A DNA stretch of 64,000 bases, taken from assembly GCF_040706615.1 (NCBI RefSeq), contig NZ_JAPDRF010000006.1, positions 62,001-126,000 on the forward strand. Direction: 5' to 3'. Source of the DNA: Lentisalinibacter sediminis (GTDB lineage: Bacteria > Pseudomonadota > Gammaproteobacteria > Steroidobacterales > Woeseiaceae). Every line of letters begins with the position of its first letter. Within the stretch, counting starts at the first letter, position 1. A program made the position numbers and the translations under genes. Under the pieces are notes generated by a model. It was not told the origin of the DNA and searched no databases. It worked only from the letters and a program-made list of their open reading frames with translations. Shown one piece after another: positions 35,801 to 44,340 of this stretch.

Positions 35801-38680
35801 AACGCAGAGACCATCACGGACTCGGCCGGCAACGCGACCCGCTACACCTACGATCGCTACAACCGCAACGTCGCGGTCATCCATCCCGATGCGACGCGGC
35901 GGCTCATCGCCTATGACGATGCCGGGCGGATCGTCTCGCTCACGAACGAGCGCGACAAGACCGTCTCCAGGACCTTCGACGGCAACGGCAACATCGTGGC
36001 GATCTCCGTGCCGACCATGCCGGATATCACCTATGTCTATGACGACATGGATCGCGTTACGGAGATGCGCAGCCCGAAGGGCGATGTCACCGGGTTCGTC
36101 TATGACGAACTCGGTCGGCTGGAGGAGATCTCCGGACCGCTGGGCCGGCGCAACACGTTCGGCTACGACAGGGCCGACCGGCCGGTCTCGCTGTCTTTGG
36201 GCGGCAGGACACCCTTCGAACTCCGCTACACGGCGGAGGGTCTGCCCGACGCTTTCGTGGCTCCCGGCATACTGACGCTGGACGCCGAATCGACCGGGGC
36301 CCGCCCCGGGCGCACGGACCGCTACTCGGACGGCGCTACCGCACTGACCAAGATCTACGACGATCGCGGCCGGTTCATCGGCTTCGACGATCAGCCCGGC
36401 GATGAGCTGCTGCGGATCGAGTACGACGAGCGCGGCAACGTGACGGCTTTCCGGAGCTATGGCGGTGCCATCAGCACCGGGATCGCCTATGACGCGCTGA
36501 ACCGGCCGATCCGTTTCCGCGACGCCAACGGCAACGACTGGCTCAGGGACTTCGACGGGGCCGGCCGCCTGACGGACATCGAGGATCCACTGGGCCGCCG
36601 GACACAGCTCGGATACGACGATCGCAGCTGGGTAAGCAGCGTCCAGTTCCCGGACGGACTGGGTTCAGTAACGATCACCCGCAACCCGTCCGGATTCGAG
36701 ACCGAGCGAGCCTACAGCGACGGCACGCTGCTCGAGTACGAGTACGACGATCTCGGACAACCGATCTCGGCCAGCGGCGTCGCCCTCGGCTACGACGACA
36801 ACGGCAACGTGGCGAACAGCAACGGCATCGTGGTGGCACATGACGCCGACGATCGCCTGGAGAGCGTGGAGCTGGCTCCCGGCAAGACCGTTACGTACCG
36901 CTACGACGACCGCGGCATGCTGACCTCGGTGGAGGACTGGATGGGCGAGGCCGTGACCTTCGCGAACGACGAGGCGGGACTGCTCAACGGCATCTCCCGC
37001 GCCAACGGCGTGAACACCGCGCTCGACTACGACGTGGCGGGCCGCCTCGACACCATCGAGGAGCCGGGGATCGCGCTGATCGATCTCAGCTACGACGCAC
37101 GGGGACGCCTCACCGAGGCCACCCGCAACGTGCCGCGGCCGGCAGGGCTCGTCGATGCCCGAACGGCGACGTACCGCTACGATGCGGCCAGCCAGACCGA
37201 GCAGTTCTCCCATGACGCGCTCGGTCGGCGAACCGCCGATGACCGCCGCAGCTACGACTGGAATCTCGCCTCCCGGATGACCGGGTACACGGCCCAGGGG
37301 GCGAGCGTGGAGTTCGAGTACGATGCCATGGGCTACAGGACGCAGCGTTCGGACGCGGCGGGTACGCGTGAGTTCGTGTGGAACTACGCGCTGGGACTGC
37401 CCTCGGTCTCGGTTGAGCGGAGGGACGGTGCGGACAGCCGGTACTACGTGCACACGCCGTCCGGCGACCTCCTCTACAGCCTGGAGCCGGACGGAGAGCG
37501 GCGCTTCTATCACTACGACGAACGCGGCAATACGCTCTATGTCACCGGCGACTCCGGCAATGTGCTGGCCTCCTATGCCTACACGCCCTACGGTGAAGTG
37601 ATCGCCGAGCAGGGCGGCATCGACAACGCGTTCACTTTCATGGGCAAGCGCGGCGTCATGCGCGAGGCCGACAGCGATCTGTACTACGTACGAGCGCGCT
37701 ACTACGACGCGAGGACGGGTCGATTCCTGTCCCGGGATGCCGAGCGCTCCTTCTCACCGAAGCGCGGCAACCCGTATCAGTACGCGCGGGGCAATCCCCT
37801 GATGTTCACCGACCCGACGGGACTCGACGAAGAAGAGGGCTGGTTCTCGTCCATGGTACGAAGAGGAGGCAACTGGCTCGGTAAACAGGTCGACAACGTC
37901 GTGAACGCCGGGCTGGGCGGGGCGACTCTGGCCGGACGGAAATGGGACGCCATGGCGGACGCCGTCCGTGCGGATATCGGCGGCGCCTGGCAGAGCGTCT
38001 CTTCGAGGCTCGAGGAGTTCGTCGGCATCCGCGCCGACATCCGCAATAGCACCGGCAGACCCGGCGTTTTCGGCGCCGGGAAGAACATCCGGCTGAGCGC
38101 GGAGCAGAATCGGATATTGCGCTCGGTGGCACGGTCCGCGAGGACCCGGGCAGAGGCGAGCGCAAGTGCTGCAAGGAAGCTGCTGAAGACAAAGGCATTC
38201 AACATCAATATCTTCGGCGCCCTGGTATCGGGGCTGATGGAGTCGTCGCAGCAGTACACGACGACCACCGCCGGGCAGGTCGCCGGCAAGGGCCTGATCG
38301 GCGCCTCGAATGCAGCCATCGGGCATTCCGGCGGCCCGTTTGCGACCTTCGTCGGCGTCTCGTCCCTGATGGATGCGGGAACGGAGTTTTATTACTCCCA
38401 GCGCTACGGCTCTGGAATGGAAGGCATCCGCGTCGGGGCCCACGAAGTGCTGTTCCAGCCCGTGCGCTTGTTCGTCGCGGCCGCAGAGGACTTTGCCACG
38501 AAGCCCACCAGCAACGGGGATTCGGCGCTGTACAAGCTGTCACAGACGATGAAGAGCGCACAGGACGACAATCTGGGCGCTTTCACACACTATCTCTACG
38601 ATAAAGGCGAAGACCTCGAGGAGTACTTCGGCATCTCCGACTACCTCGTGGGTCTGTTCGCAGAGGAAGACGAGGAATAG
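32837..38680 (+). CDS. RHS/YD-repeat protein, apparent fusion of two exported proteins
   Basis: 1,947 residues from ATG 32837. Order: signal peptide (to about 43, GQPALAE), one YD repeat pair, a PKD-like domain (about 95-175), a Gly/Asp linker, GGGGSLGLLELALALAIVLLHRL (203-224) which resembles a GlyGly-CTERM sorting tail, then a second signal-like stretch (250-268, LLPALLLALILPGVVLGQ). A propeller-like region of WGTSPDNVFVVG-type repeats (about 285-560) follows, then many YD repeats and the RHS core ending at about residue 1662 (YYVRARYYDARTGRFLSRD...NPLMFTDPTGL). The final 285 residues are a variable tip with no recognised toxin domain. No immunity gene follows; the next gene is a sigma factor. 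The internal tail and second signal suggest two ancestral genes. Confidence 0.85.
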   Translation: MKTGISRKNENSNPAGSMLQTGSGSIARLALLMMMLAGQPALAETYSYDEVGRLATVTFDDGSSIGYEYDKAGNITQIARAPGALPPDGEIDTPDDDVTIDAGQSVDFTATVSDPDNALPLVIRWDFDGAAPDSDEEDPGPVTFADVGTYTVELNVTDATGLSDPTPATRVITVQAVDDDGGDDGGDDGGDTGNGDDSGDDGGGGSLGLLELALALAIVLLHRLFVSGSRLTTHSGRRSAAPVIGRGRGALLPALLLALILPGVVLGQSQWIQLDPGTEANLNDVWGTSPDNVFVVGAGGIILRFDGTDWTAMDSGTTADLNAVYGRGPDEIYAVGAGQTFLRFDGTSWAPFAGPADATTAFVDVWSAGAGEPLWVLSARRAWYWDGAVWTVQSFRDNLNASLTPNAEMRGIGGTASSRIVVSRPAGGTDQVDGGLFANFRQISEYDTRGVYAASDSDIFAVGRNSYRFQGDDVRNAGQWRPISVMREAFDAWGSSASNVYAVGIGDLTTGGQISHYDGNGTNTWTKVFEMGLFRLNSIWGASEADIFVVGNGGVVLRYAEAEAPQTAANFPNSGWVGDFVNAHTGELVLEQIDFAFNACVPFEFARYYASGLTPEGQAGGSLGPNWAHSFEWKILHDADTATVTTWRGRTLEFARGAAGWDSTDPSDSGYTLLEDATSGDLILVDDEAQRLYVFDANRDRLTRIEDRFGNRLTIEYSIATGKPVFVSDGKGLAIELIYGLEELASIRTGVEGAYREVVFEYTDGQLTSVTDPEQARTDFLYESPVGDRLITAVRLPEGNVPYTWTYGADVRVASETDAFTNASTIAYQSGTTPTAMQAPDGSDIRLQHDDEGRLVALTNGEGETTAMAYDGAGRVTSVTAPTGVVTTLEYDPATGRIVRHGKSGQNETVFSHAEVASVLGHPFYDVTRIEQANGDALTIEHDSAGLRSAIVDQNQQRWTYGYDAAGSLISAGLPGGAGFTIERDERCNAETITDSAGNATRYTYDRYNRNVAVIHPDATRRLIAYDDAGRIVSLTNERDKTVSRTFDGNGNIVAISVPTMPDITYVYDDMDRVTEMRSPKGDVTGFVYDELGRLEEISGPLGRRNTFGYDRADRPVSLSLGGRTPFELRYTAEGLPDAFVAPGILTLDAESTGARPGRTDRYSDGATALTKIYDDRGRFIGFDDQPGDELLRIEYDERGNVTAFRSYGGAISTGIAYDALNRPIRFRDANGNDWLRDFDGAGRLTDIEDPLGRRTQLGYDDRSWVSSVQFPDGLGSVTITRNPSGFETERAYSDGTLLEYEYDDLGQPISASGVALGYDDNGNVANSNGIVVAHDADDRLESVELAPGKTVTYRYDDRGMLTSVEDWMGEAVTFANDEAGLLNGISRANGVNTALDYDVAGRLDTIEEPGIALIDLSYDARGRLTEATRNVPRPAGLVDARTATYRYDAASQTEQFSHDALGRRTADDRRSYDWNLASRMTGYTAQGASVEFEYDAMGYRTQRSDAAGTREFVWNYALGLPSVSVERRDGADSRYYVHTPSGDLLYSLEPDGERRFYHYDERGNTLYVTGDSGNVLASYAYTPYGEVIAEQGGIDNAFTFMGKRGVMREADSDLYYVRARYYDARTGRFLSRDAERSFSPKRGNPYQYARGNPLMFTDPTGLDEEEGWFSSMVRRGGNWLGKQVDNVVNAGLGGATLAGRKWDAMADAVRADIGGAWQSVSSRLEEFVGIRADIRNSTGRPGVFGAGKNIRLSAEQNRILRSVARSARTRAEASASAARKLLKTKAFNINIFGALVSGLMESSQQYTTTTAGQVAGKGLIGASNAAIGHSGGPFATFVGVSSLMDAGTEFYYSQRYGSGMEGIRVGAHEVLFQPVRLFVAAAEDFATKPTSNGDSALYKLSQTMKSAQDDNLGAFTHYLYDKGEDLEEYFGISDYLVGLFAEEDEE

Positions 38681-38700
38681 ACCGCATGCGCTTCGCCACC

Positions 38701-38741
38701 CGCCGGAGCGGCACCGCGCCGATGCCGCTCCGGCGTTTCTT
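38701..38741 (+). terminator. Rho-independent terminator after RHS gene
   Basis: A perfect 13-bp stem CGCCGGAGCGGCA/TGCCGCTCCGGCG with a 9-nt loop, followed by TTTCTT. It starts 20 bp after the RHS stop and should separate it from the sigma/kinase operon. Confidence 0.8.
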
Positions 38742-38790
38742 GCGGCGAGCCCGGCGGGAGGCAACAATTGGCCGACAAGGAGGCCGGCTG

Positions 38791-39363
38791 TTGCAGAACA
38801 ATCCCGTCACCCAGTTGATAGAGGCAGCCGCACGCGGCGAGGCCGGTGCTTCCGACGAGCTCTTGCCGCTGGTCTACGACGAACTCCGCAAGCTCGCCCA
38901 TGCCCGCATGAACCGTGAGCGGCCCGGCGCGACCCTGCAGCCGACGGCGCTCGTCCACGAGGCCTATCTGCGGCTCGTCGGCAGCGACACCGAGTGGGAC
39001 AACCGACGGCACTTCTTCGCGGCGGCGGCGGAGACGATGCGCCGGATTCTGATCGAGCGCGCACGGCGTTACGCCGCCGCGAAACATGGCGGTGAACTGC
39101 GGCGCACCGAATTCGACGGTTTGCAGTTCCCCGACGACGTCGACGTCGAGCGCCTGGTCGCGTGGGACCAGTTGCTGGAGCAACTGGCAGCGCAGGACCC
39201 GGTGATGGCCGATGTCGTCAAACTGCGCTCCTTCGCCGGCTTCACCATTGCGGAGACCGCGCAGGCACTGGACCTCTCACCCCGCACCGTCAACCGCCAC
39301 TGGACCGGGGCGCAGGCCTGGCTGCGGCTGCGCCTCGTTCAGACGGAGCACGCGGGTGAGTGA
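38791..39363 (+). CDS. ECF-type RNA polymerase sigma factor
   Basis: A 190-residue sigma factor from TTG 38791, which has AAGGAGG 7 nt before it; the longer frame from 38686 crosses the terminator and is not credible. Sigma-2 (LLPLVYDELRKLAHARM...TALVHEAYLRL) and sigma-4 (LRSFAGFTIAETAQALDLSPRTVNRHWTGAQAWL) regions are clear; it is of the group often paired with Ser/Thr kinases. It overlaps the kinase gene by 8 bp, so phosphorylation probably controls its activity. Targets unknown. Confidence 0.9.
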   Translation: MQNNPVTQLIEAAARGEAGASDELLPLVYDELRKLAHARMNRERPGATLQPTALVHEAYLRLVGSDTEWDNRRHFFAAAAETMRRILIERARRYAAAKHGGELRRTEFDGLQFPDDVDVERLVAWDQLLEQLAAQDPVMADVVKLRSFAGFTIAETAQALDLSPRTVNRHWTGAQAWLRLRLVQTEHAGE

Positions 39364-41815
39364 CAGGCGCTGGGAACGGCTCTGGGAGCTGTTCCACGAG
39401 GCCCTGGAGTTGCCGGAAGGCGAGCGCGAGCGGTTTCTGGACGCGGCCACAGGCGACGATGCGGAACTGCGCGCGGAACTCGCAGCACTGATCGGCGCAC
39501 ACGAGGACGGCAGCCTGGACGAGGGGATCGGCCGCGGCATCGAAGCCCTGCGCCGGCTCGATCCGGACGCGATGATCGGACGCGATATCGGCCCCTACCG
39601 CCTCACCGCCGTCATCGGCCAGGGCGGCATGGGGGTGGTCTACGCCGCGGAGCAGTCCGAGCCGATCCGCCGCACCGTGGCACTGAAGCTCATCAAACTC
39701 GGGATGGATTCCCGCGAGGTCATCGGTCGGTTCGACGCCGAGCGACAGGCCCTCGCGATGATGAACAATCCCAACATCGCCCGGGTCTTCGATGCCGGCG
39801 CGACGGACTCCGGCCGCCCGTACTTCGTCATGGAACGGATCGACGGCGTGCCGATCACCGAGTACTGCGACACACGGCGATTGAGCACGGCCGAACGCCT
39901 GACCCTGTTCCTCGCCGTCTGTGGCGGCGTCCAGCATGCACACCAGAAAGGCGTTATCCACCGCGACCTGAAGCCCACGAACGTGCTGATTACCGAGGAG
40001 GACGGCGCACCCGTCCCCAAGATAATCGACTTCGGCATCGCCAAGGCCACGGCGCAGAGGGCGGCCGAGAGGACGATGTTCACCCGCGCCGGTGTCTTCA
40101 TCGGGACACCGGAGTACATGAGCCCGGAGCAGGCCGGTCTGTCGATTCAGGACGTGGACACACGGACCGACGTCTACTCGCTGGGCATCCTGTTGTACGA
40201 ACTCCTGGTGGGGTCCCTGCCGCTCGATCCCACGGAATTGCGGGCCGCGGGATACGACGAGATCTGCCGTCGTATCCGCGAGGAGGAACCGTCCCGGCCC
40301 AGCATGAAACTGGGCACGCTGCAGGGCGGGGCCGACGACCTGGCGCGGAACCGTGGCACCGACAGTGCCGCGCTCGTGCGCTCGCTGCGCGGGGATCTCG
40401 ACTGGATAACGATGCGGGCGCTGGAGAAAGACCCCGAACGTCGCTACGGGTCGCCATCGGAGCTCGCGGCCGACCTGCACCGGTACATCAACCATGAGCC
40501 GGTCGAGGCGGGCCCGCCTTCGGCCGCGTACCGCATCAGGAAATTCGCGCGGCGGCACACGTTGACGGTGGTGGCCGGGAGCCTGATCACCCTCTCGCTG
40601 CTGCTGGGCATCGGCGCCGCAACACTCGGCCTCCTGCGGGCACAGGAGGCCGAGCGGATCGCCAATGCCGAGGCCCGCACCTCCGAGGAGGTGACAGAAT
40701 TCCTGACCGGGCTCTTCCGCGTGGCGGCACCCGGCGCCGCCGACGCCGATTCCGTCACGGCCCGCGAGATTCTCGACCGCGGTGTCGCGCGTATCCGCAA
40801 CGATCTCACCGCCGAGCCGGTCGTGCAGAGCCGGCTGATGCAGGAGATGGGTTCCGTCTACGCCCAGCTCGGCCTGCTGGAGGAGGCCGAGCGTCTTTAT
40901 CGGGAGGCGCTGAAGATCCACACCGAACGAGGTGCCGACGCCGAACACGCGGAGACCATTGCCGGGCTGGCCAACGTACGCTACCTGCAGGGCGAGTACC
41001 TGAATGCAATCGACCTCTACCGCGACGCGATCGTGCTGGCGGAGACCTCGGATGAGGAGGTGGAGGTGCTCTGGCTCGCAACGACCTACGGCAACCTCGG
41101 TTCCGTGTACGACACGTTGTCCCGCAACGACGAGGCTCTCGCAGCGCTGCGGACGGCCCGTGACATGCTGGCATCGTCCGGCAACGCGGACAGCCGCGAG
41201 TACGGCCGCATCATGCGCAACGTCGGCATATCGCACTGGCGCGCCGGCGACACCGAAGCCGCTCGTGAGGCCTATGCGGCTGCCCTCGCCGTCTACGACC
41301 AGGTCCTGAAGCCTGGCCACCCGGACGTCTCTTACGTCGTCAATTCGCTCGCTATCCTGAACTACAATCTGGGCGACTACGGCACGGCGAAGACCCTGTT
41401 CGAACGCGAACTCGCCAACCTGGAGCGGACGCTGGGACCCGAGCACCGCGATACCGCGAGTGTCATGAATAATCTCGGCCTGCTTTTGCTGAAGATGGAC
41501 CGGCCGGACGCGGCCGGCCCCAGAATCGAGGAATCGCTGCGCATCCGCGAAGCGGTGCTGGGGCCCGAACACGAGGAGGTAGCGACCAGTCTGTGCAACC
41601 TGGCGGAACTGCGGCTGATCGAGCAGCGGCCGGATGCCGCGAGGTCGGCCGTCGATCGGTGCCTGGCCATCCGGGAGGAGAAGCTCGGACCGGATCACCC
41701 CTACGTTGCCAGCGCGCTGGATATCTACGTCAGTGTTCTGGATAAACTCGGCGAGACGGACCAGGCACGAAACCTCGCGCAGCGAGCGGCCCGGATCCGC
41801 GACGCCGCGCAGTGA
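39356..41815 (+). CDS. Membrane Ser/Thr protein kinase with C-terminal TPR domain
   Basis: An 819-residue Hanks-type kinase from GTG 39356. Gly-loop IGQGGMG (87-93), ATP lysine in ALK (111), catalytic HRDLKPTN (202-209), DFG (225-227) and GTPEYMSPEQA are all present, so it should be active. One membrane segment (about 403-427) is followed by a long TPR array of the tetratricopeptide/kinesin-light-chain type to the end, probably outside the membrane, to bind a partner or signal. It overlaps the sigma gene by 8 bp: a coupled sigma-kinase unit. Confidence 0.92.
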   Translation: MSDRRWERLWELFHEALELPEGERERFLDAATGDDAELRAELAALIGAHEDGSLDEGIGRGIEALRRLDPDAMIGRDIGPYRLTAVIGQGGMGVVYAAEQSEPIRRTVALKLIKLGMDSREVIGRFDAERQALAMMNNPNIARVFDAGATDSGRPYFVMERIDGVPITEYCDTRRLSTAERLTLFLAVCGGVQHAHQKGVIHRDLKPTNVLITEEDGAPVPKIIDFGIAKATAQRAAERTMFTRAGVFIGTPEYMSPEQAGLSIQDVDTRTDVYSLGILLYELLVGSLPLDPTELRAAGYDEICRRIREEEPSRPSMKLGTLQGGADDLARNRGTDSAALVRSLRGDLDWITMRALEKDPERRYGSPSELAADLHRYINHEPVEAGPPSAAYRIRKFARRHTLTVVAGSLITLSLLLGIGAATLGLLRAQEAERIANAEARTSEEVTEFLTGLFRVAAPGAADADSVTAREILDRGVARIRNDLTAEPVVQSRLMQEMGSVYAQLGLLEEAERLYREALKIHTERGADAEHAETIAGLANVRYLQGEYLNAIDLYRDAIVLAETSDEEVEVLWLATTYGNLGSVYDTLSRNDEALAALRTARDMLASSGNADSREYGRIMRNVGISHWRAGDTEAAREAYAAALAVYDQVLKPGHPDVSYVVNSLAILNYNLGDYGTAKTLFERELANLERTLGPEHRDTASVMNNLGLLLLKMDRPDAAGPRIEESLRIREAVLGPEHEEVATSLCNLAELRLIEQRPDAARSAVDRCLAIREEKLGPDHPYVASALDIYVSVLDKLGETDQARNLAQRAARIRDAAQ

Positions 41816-41843
41816 ACCTCATCGCACGCCACGTCGCCTGACC

Positions 41844-43340
41844 TCAGGGGCAGGCGGGTCCGATACAGCGGCCGTCGGTGAACAGCAGCGTATTGTGGCC
41901 CCGGTCGCCGCCGGGCTCCGGTACGCCGGCGGCAACGAGGAATAGCGCGGAGTGCGCGCCGTACATGCCGTCCGGCAGATCGGTGGCGGCGTTGACAATG
42001 AACACCTTGCCCATGCGGAAGTTGATGGAGTGGCGGTTGCGGTAGCGCTCCGCGTCGAAGTCCTCGTCCTGCGCGAAGCCGTCGAGCCAATCAGCCAGAT
42101 CGGCCGGGGTAGCCGGCTCCAGTACGCCGGATTCCTGCAGCTGGGCCAGGCCGAGCTTGCCGGGCAGTATCTGCTCGGCCGGGTCGAGCACCACGTCCTC
42201 GATGCGGCGATCGCCCTTCAGGGTGGGCTCTGCGGTGAGCTCGCCGATGCGGAAGTAGGTGCCGCCGTGCACCGTGTGCATGCGCGAGACCGGTTCGGCG
42301 AAGATCTCGAACAGCCGGTCCTGCACCTCGTCGTACTCGTAGCCCTCGTCCTCGTGCGCGAAGAACGACCGGCAGGCGTTGCGCGCATTCGGGTCGAGCT
42401 CCCTCAAGGGCACGCCGGGCTCGAGACCGATGACCCGCTGCAGGCCCCTGCCGCTGGCGATGACGCCGGCAATCTCCGCGTCCGGCGTCGAGAGCACCTT
42501 CCAGACCGTCGGTTCACCCGACATCAGCACGAGCACGACCGGGACATCGGTGCGGCCCACCGCGACGGCCTGTTCGCCGGCGCTGTCGTCAGTCGGATCG
42601 ATGGCGACGCCTTCGAGGTCACGGTCGCCGCGCCGCACGCCGACGGCCTGCAGCTCGATCGCGTCCGGCAGCGCCCCGAGGCCGCAGGGATGATTCGCGT
42701 CCCGCGTCGGCGGCTCGACGTGGGCGTACAGCAGGTCGTTCGCCGGATACGCGCCGGCCAGCCGGCCCGCCAGCGTCTCCTTGAAGCCGTGATCGAAGCC
42801 CTGCTCGGGGCCGGCGATCAGCACCAGGCCGCCGTCGTCGAGGAAGAGGAAATAGCTCAGCACGTCCTGGCCGTGCCGGGTGTCGCGGTGCTCGTAGGCG
42901 GCCACCTGGCGGCTGCCGGCCTCGATGAACACCTCGGCCATCTTGCGGTTGCCGCCTTCGGTGCCCAGCACGAAGCGCTGCAGGTCGCGGTAGGTGCTCT
43001 CCTCGGATTGCCGGTCGTTCGAACGGATGGCGAGCACGATGGTGTGCTCGCCAGGACTGAACTTGATGGATTTTCCGCCTTCGAAGATCGACTGCGGATC
43101 GGCGTCCGCCGGGATCAGCGCAACGACGCTGGCCCCCTGGACGCCGAAGAACCCGATCTGCATGCCGAAGGCCCCCTGGTAGCCCGGCGGCACCGAAATG
43201 CCGAAATCCTCGCCGAGCTGCGTCTCGATCTCGGCGGCATCCGCCGTGATGGTGCTCGAGTTGATGAGGCCCATCAGCTTCCCGATACCGAACGGGATGC
43301 CGAGCATCAGCAACAGGATGATGACGAGAATCTTGCGCAT
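41844..43340 (-). CDS. Uncharacterised membrane-anchored protein
   Basis: 498 residues from ATG 43340 (MRKILVIILLLMLGIPFGIGKLM), a hydrophobic N-terminal anchor or signal. No named domain is recognised. The N-terminal half (ISVPPGYQGAFGMQIGFFGVQGASVVALIP) looks like a beta-rich soluble domain; the C-terminal half holds many acidic and aromatic residues and ends in GRCIGPACP, with the two cysteines able to pair with others outside the cytoplasm. It is convergent with the kinase gene and divergent from the membrane protein at 43570. Confidence 0.7.
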   Translation of the reverse strand: MRKILVIILLLMLGIPFGIGKLMGLINSSTITADAAEIETQLGEDFGISVPPGYQGAFGMQIGFFGVQGASVVALIPADADPQSIFEGGKSIKFSPGEHTIVLAIRSNDRQSEESTYRDLQRFVLGTEGGNRKMAEVFIEAGSRQVAAYEHRDTRHGQDVLSYFLFLDDGGLVLIAGPEQGFDHGFKETLAGRLAGAYPANDLLYAHVEPPTRDANHPCGLGALPDAIELQAVGVRRGDRDLEGVAIDPTDDSAGEQAVAVGRTDVPVVLVLMSGEPTVWKVLSTPDAEIAGVIASGRGLQRVIGLEPGVPLRELDPNARNACRSFFAHEDEGYEYDEVQDRLFEIFAEPVSRMHTVHGGTYFRIGELTAEPTLKGDRRIEDVVLDPAEQILPGKLGLAQLQESGVLEPATPADLADWLDGFAQDEDFDAERYRNRHSINFRMGKVFIVNAATDLPDGMYGAHSALFLVAAGVPEPGGDRGHNTLLFTDGRCIGPACP

Positions 43341-43569
43341 GGTACTGCCCTGCCCGGCCGAAAGCTGCGACTGTCGAAATCCTAAGGCGATGCCGTACGA
43401 GCCGCGCATGCGCGGCACCAGCCTGTGACGATCTTCACCATCGGGCAGCAGATACCGTGATCTCCTTCACAGTCGGATTGCGCTATCTCCGCCCGCAACA
43501 CCCGTTGACGGACACTCGAGCGGACATCAGCAGGCACGGCGGTCCCGACGACTCCGGCACACCAGAACC

Positions 43570-44295
43570 ATGAAGTGGATCCTGAACATCACGCTCGCCG
43601 TGGAGGTGCTCGTCGCGCTCTTCTGGACGATCGCGATGTGGACCGAGACGGGCTCCAGCGGCATCGCCGTGCTCGGCTGGTTCGCGGTCGTCATCGTGGT
43701 CTTCGTCGTCGCGTTCCTGCTCGCCGCGCTCATCGCATGGCGGCGCCCGGCGCTGCGGCGGCGGGCGACGATGGCGATGGTGCTGCCGTTCATCGGCGGC
43801 TTCGCGCCCTGGCTGCTGCGGGTCCTGTCGGGTGGGCCGGCGGACCCGGGGTTCGTCTGGCGCGTCGCGGCTATCGTGACGGCGGGCATCGTTGTAGTCG
43901 CGTTGCTAATACCGCGGGCTACAGCGCGACGACTGCCGGGCGCGCTCTTCCGCAGCCGCGGCTTCAACGCCGCGGTGGCGGGCGCGCTCGTCGTCGGGTG
44001 GGGACTGCTGCTGCTCGTCGGCGGCTGGGTGCTGACCGAGGCGGGTCAGGCAGCGCTGTACCGGACGGACCGCGGCAGCACGGGCATGGCTGCCGCCTAC
44101 CTCGTGCTGGGCGTCTCGGCCTACCTGCTGCTGCTCGGTGCCGCCTCGCTGCTGACGGCAGCCTGGGGCTGGCTCGGCCTCGCGGGCGGGGTCGAGGGCG
44201 CACGGCGGCGCCTGCATGTCGCGCAGCTCGCGGCTGCCGTACCCGGGATACTCGCCGCCGCGGCGGCCTGGGCCTGGCTGATCAGCCAGCGCTGA
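43570..44295 (+). CDS. Hypothetical multi-pass membrane protein
   Basis: 241 residues from ATG 43570 with about six or seven hydrophobic segments (for example ITLAVEVLVALFWTIAMW, VLGWFAVVIVVFVVAFLLAALIAW, LLVGGWVL). No transporter or enzyme family is recognised. Arg-rich short loops follow the positive-inside rule. A second open frame one base off (43575-44315) is arginine/alanine-rich and is a shadow. Confidence 0.72.
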   Translation: MKWILNITLAVEVLVALFWTIAMWTETGSSGIAVLGWFAVVIVVFVVAFLLAALIAWRRPALRRRATMAMVLPFIGGFAPWLLRVLSGGPADPGFVWRVAAIVTAGIVVVALLIPRATARRLPGALFRSRGFNAAVAGALVVGWGLLLLVGGWVLTEAGQAALYRTDRGSTGMAAAYLVLGVSAYLLLLGAASLLTAAWGWLGLAGGVEGARRRLHVAQLAAAVPGILAAAAAWAWLISQR

Positions 44296-44340
44296 GTGTG
44301 ACCGGGGCGGGCTGAGCGCCGGATTCCGCCTGGCGGCGGA

